DNA of 64,000 nucleotides, from contig NC_008786.1 in assembly GCF_000015565.1 (NCBI RefSeq), forward strand, positions 1,054,001 to 1,118,000. The letters are read 5' to 3'. Below are positions 29,952 to 42,204 of the stretch, in pieces. Position 1 is the first letter of the stretch; each line of letters opens with the position of its first letter. Source of the stretch: Verminephrobacter eiseniae EF01-2 (lineage in GTDB: Bacteria; Pseudomonadota; Gammaproteobacteria; Burkholderiales; Burkholderiaceae_C). The position numbers and the translations under genes were made by a program. The notes under the pieces are model-generated. The model was not told the origin of the DNA, searched no databases, and saw only the letters and a program-made list of their open reading frames with translations.

Positions 29952-30974
29952 TTACTTGGACTTGGGCTCACTCTTGGCGTCGTAACGCCGGCTCCACTCC
30001 GCCAATATCTTGTCGCGGTTCTTCGCGGCAAAGGCAAAGTCGTTCTTGATCAGCATCTCTTCGTAGTTGGCCGGCAAACCCTCCAGCGGCTTGTTGACCG
30101 CGGTATGGGCGACGATGGCAACGTTCTTTTGATACATCTCGTTGGCTTCCTTGCTGGCAGACCAGTCGGCCAACTTCTTGGCAGCATCGAGTTTTTTGGT
30201 GTTTTTCATGATGCCGGTGGCCTCGATGTCCCAACCCAGACCTTCCTTGGGAAACACCAGGTCAATCGGCGCACCGCCACTCTTGACCTGGGTGCCGCGA
30301 TATTCGAGTGAAATACCAATGGGAAACTCGCCACTGCCAGCCGATTTGCAGGGTTTGGAGCCGGAGTGCATGTATTGCGCAATGTTCTCGTGCAAGGCGT
30401 CCATATACTTCCAGCCGCCCTGCTCGCCAAACAATTGCAGCCAGGCCGTCACGTCGAAATAGCCAGTGCCCGACGAGGCCGGATGCGGCATCACGATCTT
30501 GCCTTTGTAAACCGGCTTGGCCAAGTCTTGCCAAGTTTCCGGCTTCGGCAAATTCATCTTTTTGGCCTCGACCGTATTGAAGCAGATGGTCGCGCCCGCC
30601 ACATCCATGCCGACCCAGCTTGGCACGGCCTTGGCGTCGACATACTTGGCATTGAGCTGCTCATAGCCCTTGGGCTTGTATGGCAGCAGCATGCCTTCCG
30701 CATCCATCAACGCCAGGCTGCTGGCGGCAACACCCATGACCACATCGGCTTGCGGATTGGCTTTTTCGGCCAGCAGTCTGGCCGTGATGATGCCGGTGGA
30801 ATCGCGCACCCACTTGATTTCCACATCAGGGTAAGTCTTTTCAAATGCGCTTTTGTAAGCCCTGATCTGGTCTGTTTCAAGAGCGGTGTAAACCAGCAGC
30901 GACACACGCTCGGCAGCAAACACATGGCTGCACAACCCTGCACACAACAAGGCCAGCATGGTGGTCAATCTCAT
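29952..30974 (-). CDS. phnS: 2-aminoethylphosphonate ABC importer, periplasmic binding protein
   Basis: This 340-residue secreted protein has the signal peptide MRLTTMLALLCAGLCSHVFA. The mature part begins AERVSLLVYTALETDQIRAY and contains VRDSTGIITARLLAEK and HPASSGTGYFDVTAWLQLFG, the pattern of the AEP and iron-type extracellular binding proteins. I chose the ATG at 30974 because an AGGAGA ribosome site lies seven bases upstream; the ATG at 30980 is too close to that site. It is the first gene of the phnS-phnT-permease-phnW operon, whose promoter must lie in the 200 bp before it. Confidence 0.9.
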   Translation of the reverse strand: MRLTTMLALLCAGLCSHVFAAERVSLLVYTALETDQIRAYKSAFEKTYPDVEIKWVRDSTGIITARLLAEKANPQADVVMGVAASSLALMDAEGMLLPYKPKGYEQLNAKYVDAKAVPSWVGMDVAGATICFNTVEAKKMNLPKPETWQDLAKPVYKGKIVMPHPASSGTGYFDVTAWLQLFGEQGGWKYMDALHENIAQYMHSGSKPCKSAGSGEFPIGISLEYRGTQVKSGGAPIDLVFPKEGLGWDIEATGIMKNTKKLDAAKKLADWSASKEANEMYQKNVAIVAHTAVNKPLEGLPANYEEMLIKNDFAFAAKNRDKILAEWSRRYDAKSEPKSK

Positions 30975-31262
30975 TTGCATTCTCCTATGGGTAAAAACAA
31001 GGGCGACGCCAGACTGCCACGTTGCCCAATCATGCACCTCTGCACGACCGCTCTTCAACACATGCTCACGCTCCCGGAAGCCCGCGCAACATTGATAAAC
31101 AGGCGAGTCTCACTTTAAGCACGGAATCGTAGACTGTCAACAGTTTACACATATAATCCCGGACGATTGCATAGACTCCAAGCGCTGTCCGCTGTTCATG
31201 GCCAGAGCAGTCCTGCAGGAGCTGATAGCGTCCTTGCAAGCCACTCCGGGGAGTGTCAAGCC

Positions 31263-31690
<428 letters not shown>

Positions 31691-32030
31691 ATGCGGGCAT
31701 TGCAGGTTGGATTTGGCAGGCCCATCATCGCCCCTGCTTGTATATGCGAAGTCAAAACTTCCTGCAACCGTTCGGGCTGAGGACGAGAGACGGGGACATG
31801 CGCCACCTGCTGCTGATACACGGACTTGGAAATCCCAGGAGACCTCGGGCTGCACGCCCGCGCCAAACCAACCGGGCCGGGCTGTGGACATGTGGACGAT
31901 GCGCTGCGCGCACCGGCCGACGCCATGGACAACTCTACGAGTTGCCTACCGCGCCAGCCTTCGACCACATCCCCACAATCTTGCACGACCACGTTTATTT
32001 CCCCGTGAAATGAAGATACAAGGTGACCTC
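31691..32030. other. 340-bp stretch without a gene, leader of the Bug-type gene
   Basis: No frame here shows homology I recognise. It lies between the IS110 remnant and the substrate-binding protein gene and must contain the latter's promoter unless transcription enters from the IS remnants. An AAGGTGA ribosome site lies at its 3' end. Confidence 0.5.
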
Positions 32031-33002
32031 ATGAAATTTGGTGGCAAGCACCTCGCAATACTTCTGGCGGCCTGTTGTGCAGTCGCTCTTGGTTTTGAAG
32101 CCAGCGCACAAAGCGACAAGATCATCCGCATTCTTGTTCCCTTCTCTGCTGGAGGCGGCGCTGACAGTGCTGCCAGAGCCATTGCGAAGAAACTGCAGCA
32201 GGACCTGCAGGAGACGGTGGTGGTGGAGAACAAGCCCGGCGCCGGCGGAAACATCGCGTTCGAGCAAGTCGCTGCATCCGCCCCCGATGGCCGCACGCTT
32301 GCGCTGGCGACCAACAGCCTCGTGATCAACCCCTTGCTTTACGCCAGGACCCGCTTCGATGCACAAAAGAGCTTCACACCGATCGCGCTTCTCGGAAGGT
32401 CGCCAGTGCTGCTGCTGGGGCGGGCGAATTTTCCCGCCAGTACGTTCCCTGAGCTCCTCGAGTACCTGCGACTCAATCCGGGGAAGCTCGCTTACGCCTC
32501 GTGCGGGAATGGCTCGATCCACCAGTTGGCCGGCGAAGCGTTGAAGTCTGGCGGCAAGATCGACATGCTTCATATCCCCTACAAGGGCTGCAGTTCCGCC
32601 ATATCGGATCTAGCGGGTGGTCAGGTGGATCTGGGCATGATCAGTCTCACATCGGCAGCCAGCTTTCTGGACGGCAAGCGCGTCAAGGCATTCGCGACGA
32701 CGGGCGGGGCTCGCTCACAGATGATCCCAGATCTTCAAACGGTCGCGTCCTCCGGTCTTGCCGGGTATTCATTCGACGGCTGGTATGCTCTGGTTGCACC
32801 CTCGGGAACGCCGGCCGCGGTGGTTACACGGCTCAGCAGCGCCGTGAACCGCGGGTTGACGAGCGAAGAAGTCCGCAAAGCCTTCGCTGCATCCTACATA
32901 GAACCCACGCCAAGCACGCCTGGGGATCTGGAAAAGCTGTTTGCGCAGGAACGCGTGCATTACAGCAAAATCATCAAAGCAGGGAACATCAAGGGTGACT
33001 GA
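32031..33002 (+). CDS. Bug-family periplasmic binding protein (tripartite tricarboxylate transporter type)
   Basis: This 323-residue protein has a Sec signal (KHLAILLAACCAVALGFEAS, cleavage near SAQ). The mature part begins DKIIRILVPFSAGGGADSAARA, then VVENKPGAGG and a late WYALVAPSGTPAAVV; all are Bug/TctC landmarks. Bug proteins bind carboxylates or aromatic acids in the periplasm, often without a linked permease, and are very numerous in Burkholderiales. Its last codons overlap sequence of a vanillate-demethylase-type oxygenase, which suggests it served an aromatic-acid pathway that is now broken. The ATG at 32031 has an AAGGTGA site upstream. Confidence 0.9.
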   Translation: MKFGGKHLAILLAACCAVALGFEASAQSDKIIRILVPFSAGGGADSAARAIAKKLQQDLQETVVVENKPGAGGNIAFEQVAASAPDGRTLALATNSLVINPLLYARTRFDAQKSFTPIALLGRSPVLLLGRANFPASTFPELLEYLRLNPGKLAYASCGNGSIHQLAGEALKSGGKIDMLHIPYKGCSSAISDLAGGQVDLGMISLTSAASFLDGKRVKAFATTGGARSQMIPDLQTVASSGLAGYSFDGWYALVAPSGTPAAVVTRLSSAVNRGLTSEEVRKAFAASYIEPTPSTPGDLEKLFAQERVHYSKIIKAGNIKGD

Positions 33003-33318
33003 CTTGATCACGCCCGAAACGTCGACAAGCTCCCACTACCTGTGGGGCGTTGCGCGACCTCATCAGATCGACGATGCCGAGCTGACCGAGTTCATCAGGG
33101 CGCAGAGCGAAAAAACCTTCGAGGAAGACAAAGTCATGCTGGCGGCCCAGCAGCGCTCGCTGGGAGAAACCGGCGGAAGCACATTCCCGGTGCCCCTCAA
33201 GACCGACGCAGGCCCCATCCAGGCCAGGCGCCTCATGGAACAGCTGATAGAGCAGGAGCAGGCATTACTGTCCCGCGCACCCGCACCCGCTGGAACAAAA
33301 CCGGACACCGTTTCTTGA
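32995..33318 (+). pseudogene. C-terminal fragment of a vanillate O-demethylase-type oxygenase (VanA-like)
   Basis: About 107 codons read TPETSTSSHYLWGVARPHQI, then ELTEFIRAQSEKTFEEDKVM and DAGPIQARRLMEQL. These correspond to the last third of VanA-like Rieske oxygenase alpha subunits. The N-terminal Rieske [2Fe-2S] domain and the iron-binding motif are absent. The frame can be opened from a GTG overlapping the Bug gene stop, but that is probably not a natural start. Deletion fused the ends of two catabolic genes. Confidence 0.75.
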
Positions 33319-33328
33319 AGGCTGATTT

Positions 33329-33406
33329 ATGAATGCACCTCTACAACCCCGTCGAACGATTGAGGTCCCGCTCGAAGCCGCACCATTCCCGCTGGATCAG
33401 TGGTGA
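33329..33406 (+). pseudogene. N-terminal stub of an oxygenase-type gene cut by IS110
   Basis: The frame begins at an ATG with GAAGG nine bases upstream and reads MNAPLQPRRTIEVPLEAAPF, ending PLDQW. The ending resembles the segment just before WYVA at the N-terminus of Rieske oxygenases. It stops exactly where IS110-type non-coding sequence begins (about 33404). The rest of the gene is not seen downstream. The family guess is weak, but a real interrupted gene is likely. Confidence 0.5.
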
Positions 33407-34495
<1,089 letters not shown>

Positions 34496-34539
34496 CTTTG
34501 TCATTCAAGATGGTTGCTGGGAGCTGAAAGACAAGTCGG

Positions 34540-35808
34540 TCACCCACACTTTGTTGGTGCCGCCCCATGGTCCTTTTCCGCACGCCGGACGGAAAAGTCG
34601 CGGCATTGGACATTGGAAGACCGCTGTTGCCACAAGGAACTGCCGCTCTCGTGCCGAATGCGCCTTGATGGATCGTCGTACTTCCACTTGATGGGCTTGG
34701 GATTCTTGTTGTGTTCGCGGATGTAGCGCATCAGCTTTCGCCCCAAGTCCTTCACCGAGGTAAATACGCCGCGGGTTATGACATCACGCTGAATGCGCGA
34801 GAACCAGTTCTCCACCTGGTTCAGCCACGACGAGTATGTGGGTGTGAAGTGCATGCGCACGTTGCCGTGCCGTACAAGGAAGTCCCGCACGCGCTGGCTC
34901 TTGTGGCTGCTGACGTTGTCGCAGATGACATGGATCTCCTGCCGCTCGCACTGGCTGGCGACGATGTCGGTAAGGAAGGCGACGAATTGCTCGCTGGTGT
35001 GGCGCGCCACGGTCTTGCCCAGCACCTGGCCGGTGGCGGTGTTCAGCGCCGCGAACAAGCTCAGCGTGCCGTTTCTCTTGTACTCGAATCCGTGGCTCTC
35101 GGCACGCCCTGGCGACAGCGGCAGCATCCGGTCCTTGCGATCGAGTGCCTGGATGGCGGTCTTCTCATCGACGCAGAACACCACGGCGTGCGCCGGTGGA
35201 TTGAGGTACAGCCCGATCACATCGGCCGCCTTGGTCTCGCAGTCCGGGTCGTTGGACACCATGTGTCGATCCAGTCTTTGCGGTCGCACGTTGTGCTTGC
35301 GCCAGATGCGCTGAACCGCAGAAACGGATACGTCGCCAAGTTCAGCCGACAGCTTGTAGCTGCTCCAGTGCGTGGAGCCATCGCTCGGCTTGCGCCTGAG
35401 CGTGTAGTTGAGCACCCGCGCCTCCAGTTTGGCCGGTGGCTGCTTGGGCGTGCGTCCCGGGTGCCGGGCGTACATGCCCGCCAGGCGCTCGCTGAGAAAG
35501 CGGCTGGACCAGCGGGAGATGAAACGCGAGTCGCATTCGAGCCTTTGCATGATGGTGTCGCGCGACTGACCCTCTTCGAGCATGAGGATCAGCTTGGCCC
35601 TGCGCACGTCCGCCACGCGCGCCGTGCGGCTACGCGTGGCAGTCAGCAATTTGTCTCGCTCGGCGTCGGTCAGATCAGTCGCTTCCAGCGCACGCTCTCG
35701 TCGGTCTGGTAGCGGCGCAGTCCGGCCGCTGAGGACATGATCAGTTCGGCGCCCTGCTGGCGAGACCGTCTCCCGCAGCATGTGAACACGAACCAGACTG
35801 AGCATCAC
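34540..35808 (-). CDS. IS630-family transposase
   Basis: This product of up to 422 residues has an N-terminal HTH region (DVRRAKLILMLEEGQSRDTI) and a DDE domain. The acidic residues lie in VVFCVDEKTAIQAL, ICDNVSSHKS and SSWLNQVENWFSRIQRD. Homology ends near KPIKWKYDDPSRR, and the last 35 residues may read past the natural end. The start is uncertain (35808 or 35781). IS630 elements insert at TA. It stands back to back with the IS110 copy and ends about 95 bp before bfr. Confidence 0.88.
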   Translation of the reverse strand: MMLSLVRVHMLRETVSPAGRRTDHVLSGRTAPLPDRRERALEATDLTDAERDKLLTATRSRTARVADVRRAKLILMLEEGQSRDTIMQRLECDSRFISRWSSRFLSERLAGMYARHPGRTPKQPPAKLEARVLNYTLRRKPSDGSTHWSSYKLSAELGDVSVSAVQRIWRKHNVRPQRLDRHMVSNDPDCETKAADVIGLYLNPPAHAVVFCVDEKTAIQALDRKDRMLPLSPGRAESHGFEYKRNGTLSLFAALNTATGQVLGKTVARHTSEQFVAFLTDIVASQCERQEIHVICDNVSSHKSQRVRDFLVRHGNVRMHFTPTYSSWLNQVENWFSRIQRDVITRGVFTSVKDLGRKLMRYIREHNKNPKPIKWKYDDPSRRIRHESGSSLWQQRSSNVQCRDFSVRRAEKDHGAAPTKCG

Positions 35809-35903
35809 GCGCAGCCATCGCGCCGGTACGGGGGATTGCCTTGCACCTGTTGACGCAGGTCACGACAATCGTTGCCGGATCAACACCACAAACAGGACAC
35901 CCC

Positions 35904-36380
35904 ATGCAAGGTGACGCACAGGTCATTGACCATCTTCAGGCCCAGCTCAAGAACGAACTCACGGCCATCAATCAGTATTTTCTGCACTATCGCATGCTCA
36001 AGCACTGGGGCTTTCACAAGCTGGCCAACAAGGAGCACGCAGAGTCCATCGGCGAGATGAAGCACGCCGACGCGCTGATGGACCGCATCTTTGTGCTCGA
36101 TGGCCTGCCCAACCTGCAGGACTTGGCCAAGATCCAGGTCGGTGAAGATGTGCCGGAAATCCTGGCCTGTGACCTGCGCGCAGAGCAAGGCGCCCAAGCC
36201 ACCATCAAGCAAGGCATGGCCCACTGCGAAACGGTGCGCGACTATGTCTCGCGTGACCTGCTGGGCAAGATCCTCGACGACACCGAGGGGCATATCGACT
36301 TCCTGGAAACACAGATCGATTTGATCGACAAGGTCGGCCTGCAAAACTACCTGCAAACGCAAATGGGTGAGGTGGAGTGA
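35904..36380 (+). CDS. bfr: Bacterioferritin
   Basis: This is a 158-residue four-helix protein that assembles into a 24-mer iron-storage shell. The heme ligand Met52 and ferroxidase ligands E18, E51, H54, E94 and H130 are at the expected positions. Position 127, usually Glu, is Thr, with Glu at 128 (DDTEGH); this variant occurs in a subgroup of bacterioferritins. The ATG at 35904 is followed by the standard MQGDAQVIDHLQAQL start. No bfd gene is seen beside it. The end overlaps the start of the SAP-type gene (GTGA), so they are probably co-translated. An IS630 insertion lies just upstream. Confidence 0.95.
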   Translation: MQGDAQVIDHLQAQLKNELTAINQYFLHYRMLKHWGFHKLANKEHAESIGEMKHADALMDRIFVLDGLPNLQDLAKIQVGEDVPEILACDLRAEQGAQATIKQGMAHCETVRDYVSRDLLGKILDDTEGHIDFLETQIDLIDKVGLQNYLQTQMGEVE

Positions 36381-37072
36381 AGTTCCCGCCGATGACGCAG
36401 CCCGCACGACAGCCGCTGCGCAAAAAGACCGGCATGCTCAGCGTCCATCCGGGCCGGCCCGTGCTGGAGATGGGCATGGCGCCAGAGGCGCTCGATCAGT
36501 TTTATTGGTATATGCAAGAGTTGGTCGCCTTTTGCCGCACGGCCGGGCTGGCCACTGCCGGACACAAGCACGAGGTGATCGAGCGGGTGCGCCGACAATT
36601 GCAGCATCGGGCGCAGCCGCCGCTGGCCGAGACCGCGACGAGCGCGCGCCCCAAAAGAATGGCCACGGTGCGCAAGTTCGGCCTGGATGAGCCGATCGGC
36701 CCCGACTACAAATGCGATGCGCAAACGCGCGCATTCTTTGTGTCGGTGATTGGTGCACATTTCCATTTCACCGCGCATTTGCAGCGTTTCCGCAAGGCGC
36801 GTGCAGAGCAGCCGCTGACGTATGGCGACCTCGCGCGCGAGTGGGTAGCGGAGTGGGAGCGCCGCAAGGACAAGAACCACAGCCCTGTCATCATGCATAC
36901 ATGGGAATACAACACCTTTGTCAGGGACTACATGGGCGACAAGGAGCGTAATGCCGGCAAGACCATGAAGGACGCCGCTGCCGCGTGGAACGCGGTGCGC
37001 CAGTCATCCGGAGCGCGCGACTACGCCAGCAGCATCGCCCGGACTCGGACTGGGCCGCCGTCTGCCGTCTGA
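36377..37072 (+). CDS. SAP-domain / DUF6434-like protein
   Basis: This 231-residue protein reads from a GTG overlapping the bfr stop; an ATG at 36392 is an alternative. Residues about 30-70 (MAPEALDQFYWYMQELVAFC, then TAGHKHEVIERVRRQL) resemble a SAP-like helix-extension-helix DNA-binding fold. The C-terminal part has KFGLDEPIGPDYKCDAQTRAFF and a conserved YNTFVRDYMGD with AAAAWNAVR. That pattern is shared by uncharacterised bacterial proteins annotated with a SAP domain. No enzymatic motif is visible. Its coupling to bacterioferritin may be only local. Role unknown. Confidence 0.78.
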   Translation: MKFPPMTQPARQPLRKKTGMLSVHPGRPVLEMGMAPEALDQFYWYMQELVAFCRTAGLATAGHKHEVIERVRRQLQHRAQPPLAETATSARPKRMATVRKFGLDEPIGPDYKCDAQTRAFFVSVIGAHFHFTAHLQRFRKARAEQPLTYGDLAREWVAEWERRKDKNHSPVIMHTWEYNTFVRDYMGDKERNAGKTMKDAAAAWNAVRQSSGARDYASSIARTRTGPPSAV

Positions 37073-37363
37073 ATAGCGCACCCAGGGCATTTGACTGTGG
37101 GAATAGCAATGGGACCATGGATGGATGCCCACCCCGATCGTACCGGTGGCGCTCGCACTGTCAGGCAGGGCGTACTACCCGAGGCAGCGCAGGCCGTGAC
37201 GGGGCGGCGCGGGCATCGCACTTCAGTGGGGAGACTGATGGATGTTGCGCAGCCCCTGCCTGTCGTCAGTCCGGGCGTATGAAGCATTCGATCGCGCACC
37301 CGAACATGTCCCGCAGAGGGTTGCGCAGGTGGCGTGCCACCTCGGGCGCGCGCGTGGCCCGGA

Positions 37364-38503
37364 TCAGCTGAACAGGTTTTTCAGCCGGTCGGTCCAGCTT
37401 TCGCCGCTGGGTGAATGGCGCGCGCCGCCCTTCTTCAGGGAGTCTTCCAACTCGCGCAGCAGCTTGCGCTGGTGCTCGGTGAGCTTGACCGGCGTCTCCA
37501 CGGCGATGTGGCAGTACAGGTCGCCGGGGTAGCTGGCGCGCACGCCTTTGATGCCCTTGCCGCGCAAGCGGAACTGTTTGCCGGCCTGGGTGCCTTCGGG
37601 GATGTCGATGGCCGCCTTGCCCGCGAGTGTGGGCACTTCGATCTCGCCACCGAGCGCCGCCGTGATGAAGCTCACCGGCACCTGGCAATGCAGGTCATCG
37701 CCATCGCGCTCGAAGATGTCGTGCTTTTTCAGCCGGATCTCGATGTACAGATCGCCCGGTGGCCCGCCATTGGTGCCATGCTCGCCATTGCCGGTGCTGC
37801 GGATGCGCATGCCGCCGTCGATGCCGGCGGGAATCCTCACTTCCAGCGTCTTTTGCTTTTTGATCTTGCCCTGGCCGTGGCAGGTCATGCAGGGCTCGGG
37901 AATGATCTTGCCCGTGCCGCGGCAGTGCGGGCAGGTTTGTTGCACGCTGAAGACGCCCTGGCGCATCTGCACCGTGCCGCTGCCCCGGCAGGTGCCGCAG
38001 ACCTTGGCGCTGGTGCCGGGTTTGGCGCCGCTGCCGTGGCAGGTGTCACAGCTTTCCCAGGCCGGGATGCGGATCTGCGCATCCTTGCCGCGCGCGGCCT
38101 CCTCGAGGCTGATTTCCATCGCGTAGCTCAGGTCGCTGCCCCGGTAGACTTGGCGCCCGCCGCGCCCGCGTCCGCCTTGCTGGCCAAACATGTCGCCGAA
38201 GATGTCGCCAAAAGCCTCGGCAAAACCGCCAAAGCCTTCCGCGCCCGCGCTGCTCGGGCCGCGCATGTTCGGGTCCACCCCGGCGTGGCCGTACTGGTCG
38301 TAGGCAGCGCGCTTTTGCGGGTCGGAGAGCATCTCGTAGGCCTCCTTGGCTTCCTTAAATTTCTCTTCGGCAGGCTTGGCCGTGCTGCCCTGGTTGCGGT
38401 CAGGGTGGTGCTTCATCGCCAGTTTGCGATAAGCCTTCTTGATTTCTTCATCCGAGGCGTTCTTGGGAACGCCGAGGATTTCGTAAAAGTCTCTTTTGGA
38501 CAT
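37364..38503 (-). CDS. dnaJ: Chaperone DnaJ (Hsp40)
   Basis: DnaJ delivers unfolded proteins to DnaK and stimulates its ATPase. The 379-residue product has the J domain with HPD at 33-35, then a Gly/Phe-rich linker ([18 protein letters not shown]). Four CxxCxGxG zinc repeats (from about residue 145) and the two-lobed C-terminal substrate domain follow. I used the ATG at 38503 ([10 protein letters not shown]); 38509 is possible. It is third in the grpE-dnaK-dnaJ heat-shock operon, 85 bp behind dnaK. Confidence 0.97.
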   Translation of the reverse strand: MSKRDFYEILGVPKNASDEEIKKAYRKLAMKHHPDRNQGSTAKPAEEKFKEAKEAYEMLSDPQKRAAYDQYGHAGVDPNMRGPSSAGAEGFGGFAEAFGDIFGDMFGQQGGRGRGGRQVYRGSDLSYAMEISLEEAARGKDAQIRIPAWESCDTCHGSGAKPGTSAKVCGTCRGSGTVQMRQGVFSVQQTCPHCRGTGKIIPEPCMTCHGQGKIKKQKTLEVRIPAGIDGGMRIRSTGNGEHGTNGGPPGDLYIEIRLKKHDIFERDGDDLHCQVPVSFITAALGGEIEVPTLAGKAAIDIPEGTQAGKQFRLRGKGIKGVRASYPGDLYCHIAVETPVKLTEHQRKLLRELEDSLKKGGARHSPSGESWTDRLKNLFS

Positions 38504-38588
38504 AGTCATTCTGAGCCCGGTTGGAGCAGGAACGCCGCGCAAGCCCCGCCATGGGTCTCGCGCGGCGGCTCAAGGCAACAGGGCCTGC

Positions 38589-40550
<1,962 letters not shown>

Positions 40551-40699
40551 GGTGTTTGCTCCGAATGCTGAAATGGTGGGGTTGGCTGGTAACTTGTGGA
40601 TAAGGCCGGGGGGTTCAAGTCATCCGGGCTGATTTTTTTGCCGCCGGGCAGGCGGCTCGGGTGACTGGTCGGGCGGCGGCATTGCGGCCTGGGGGATCT

Positions 40700-41245
40700 T
40701 CATTTGGAGGCCGAAACGGTGACCAGCGCCGGGCGCAACACGCGCTCGGCAATCACATAGCCTTTTTGCAGCACGGCCACGACGGTATTGGCTTCCTGCT
40801 CGGCCGGCACCACGCTGATGGCCTGGTGCTGATGGGGGTCGAACTTGGTGCCGGCTGCAGGGTTGATCGCCAGCACCTTGTTGCGCTCGAGCGTCGAGGT
40901 CAGTTGGCGCAAGGTGGCGTCGGCGCCTTCGCGCAGTTGCTGCGGCGTGGCCTCCTTGATGGCCAGGGCGGCATCGAGGCTGTCGGCCACCGGCAGCAGG
41001 CTCTCGGCAAAGCTCTCGATGCCGAATTTGCGCGCCTTGGCCACCTCGTCTTCGGCACGGCGGCGGGCATTCTCGGCCTCGGCCTTGGCACGCAGGAACT
41101 GATCGGCCAGTTCGGCGCTTTTGGCCTTGAGCTCGGCCAGTTCGCCCTGCAAGCGCGCCAACTCGTCGTCGGCGTGGGCTGCCATGGCGGCTTCGACTTC
41201 TTCGGGAGCGGGAGCGCTTGGGGTGGTGGGGCTGTTGTCTGACAT
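40700..41245 (-). CDS. grpE: Nucleotide exchange factor GrpE
   Basis: GrpE releases ADP from DnaK. The 181-residue product has a long N-terminal coiled coil (about residues 15-70, [20 protein letters not shown]). The C-terminal beta domain has the family pattern [20 protein letters not shown] and [17 protein letters not shown]. It is first in the heat-shock operon: dnaK begins about 150 bp downstream. A sigma-32-like promoter lies about 40 bp upstream of its ATG. Confidence 0.97.
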   Translation of the reverse strand: MSDNSPTTPSAPAPEEVEAAMAAHADDELARLQGELAELKAKSAELADQFLRAKAEAENARRRAEDEVAKARKFGIESFAESLLPVADSLDAALAIKEATPQQLREGADATLRQLTSTLERNKVLAINPAAGTKFDPHQHQAISVVPAEQEANTVVAVLQKGYVIAERVLRPALVTVSASK

Positions 41246-41282
41246 GTCTTGATCTGGAGGTGAGTAAAACAGTACGCGCGGG

Positions 41283-41310
41283 AATTGGGGGCCGCCGTTG
41301 TCAATTCAAG
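41283..41310 (-). promoter_or_regulatory. Sigma-32-type heat-shock promoter upstream of grpE
   Basis: On the minus strand CTTGAATT (41310-41303) and CCCCAATT (41290-41283) match the sigma-32 -35 and -10 elements. The 14 bases between CTTGAA and CCCCAAT fall within the usual spacing. The site sits at a natural distance (about 40 bp) before the grpE start. No CIRCE repeat was found, so control by sigma-32 rather than HrcA is likely. Confidence 0.65.
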
Positions 41311-41463
41311 GCCTGCGCTGCTTGCAGCCCGAACTGCACCAAAACCGCAGAGTGTACAAGGGCCAGGCGGCGGGCTACAATGGCCGGCTTTGCCTTGCCA
41401 CACCGCTACCTGACGCAGCGGGTGGTCTCATTGCAGAAATGCAGAAACGCCAAAAGGAGTCCC

Positions 41464-41889
41464 ATGCGTCACTATGAAATCATTTTGTTGATCCATCCGG
41501 ATCAAAGCGAGCAGGTTCCAGCCATGCTCGAGCGCTACAAGGGCATGATCGCCGCCGGCGGCGGCAAGGTGCACCGTGTGGAAGACTGGGGCCGCCGGCA
41601 ACTGGCGTACCTGATCAACAAGCTGTCCAAGGCCCATTACCTGTGCGTGAACATCGAGGCCGACCAGGCGGTGATGGCCGAACTCGAGCATGCCTTCAAG
41701 TTCAACGACGCCGTGCTGCGCCACCTGACGGTGCACAAGAAGAAGGCCGTCACCGGCCCCTCGGCGATGATGAAGACCGTCGAGCGTGAAGAGTTCCGCA
41801 AGGCCAGCCAAGCCGGCAATCAAACCACCGCTCCAGCCGCCAGCCCGGCCGATCATGCGGCCGCCCCGGCGAGCGCTGATCGATCGTAA
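41464..41889 (+). CDS. rpsF: 30S ribosomal protein S6
   Basis: The 141-residue product begins [20 protein letters not shown] and contains [19 protein letters not shown], both typical of S6. The last 45 residues are an Ala/Pro-rich tail of variable type. S6 binds 16S rRNA with S18, encoded two genes downstream. An AAAAGGAG ribosome site lies before the ATG at 41464. It opens the rpsF-priB-rpsR-rplI operon, divergent from grpE. Confidence 0.97.
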   Translation: MRHYEIILLIHPDQSEQVPAMLERYKGMIAAGGGKVHRVEDWGRRQLAYLINKLSKAHYLCVNIEADQAVMAELEHAFKFNDAVLRHLTVHKKKAVTGPSAMMKTVEREEFRKASQAGNQTTAPAASPADHAAAPASADRS

Positions 41890-41895
41890 TGCGCA

Positions 41896-42186
41896 GTGCA
41901 CAACAGCGTCGTCTTGACTGCCTGCATCGTGGAGGCCGAGTCCTTGCGCTACACGCCGGCCGGATTGCCCGCCATTGCCTTGCGGCTCGAACATGAGTCC
42001 CGGCAGACCGAGGCCGGGCAGCCGCGTGATGTCAAGGCCGCCATCAAAGCCGTCGCCTTTGGCGCGATGGCCGAGCGTCTGGCCAGGCAGAACATTGCAA
42101 GTCGCTGGACTTTCAGTGGATTTCTGGCCACGCCGCGCAATGGCAAGAACGCAGTGCTGCACATTCAGGATATTCAACCACATTGA
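41896..42186 (+). CDS. priB: Primosomal replication protein PriB
   Basis: PriB is a dimeric single-stranded-DNA-binding OB-fold protein that helps PriA reload DnaB at stalled forks. The 96-residue product starts with GTG at 41896, reads NSVVLTACIVEAESLRYTPA and ends FSGFLATPRNGKNAVLHIQD, the usual PriB landmarks. Its place between rpsF and rpsR is the conserved beta/gamma-proteobacterial position, and dnaB follows the operon. The GTG start is supported by spacing to rpsF (6 bp). Confidence 0.95.
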   Translation: MHNSVVLTACIVEAESLRYTPAGLPAIALRLEHESRQTEAGQPRDVKAAIKAVAFGAMAERLARQNIASRWTFSGFLATPRNGKNAVLHIQDIQPH

Positions 42187-42204
42187 TTTTCAAAGGGGTC
42201 CGCC

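Noticed and set aside
35741..35926. Cys-containing short frame next to bfr as a possible bacterioferritin-associated ferredoxin
   Set aside because: The Cys spacing and surrounding residues do not match the Bfd [2Fe-2S] pattern, and it overlaps bfr on the other strand.
41246..41463. Possible CIRCE (HrcA) operator before grpE
   Set aside because: No TTAGCACTC-N9-GAGTGCTAA-like repeat is present; only the sigma-32-type boxes were found.
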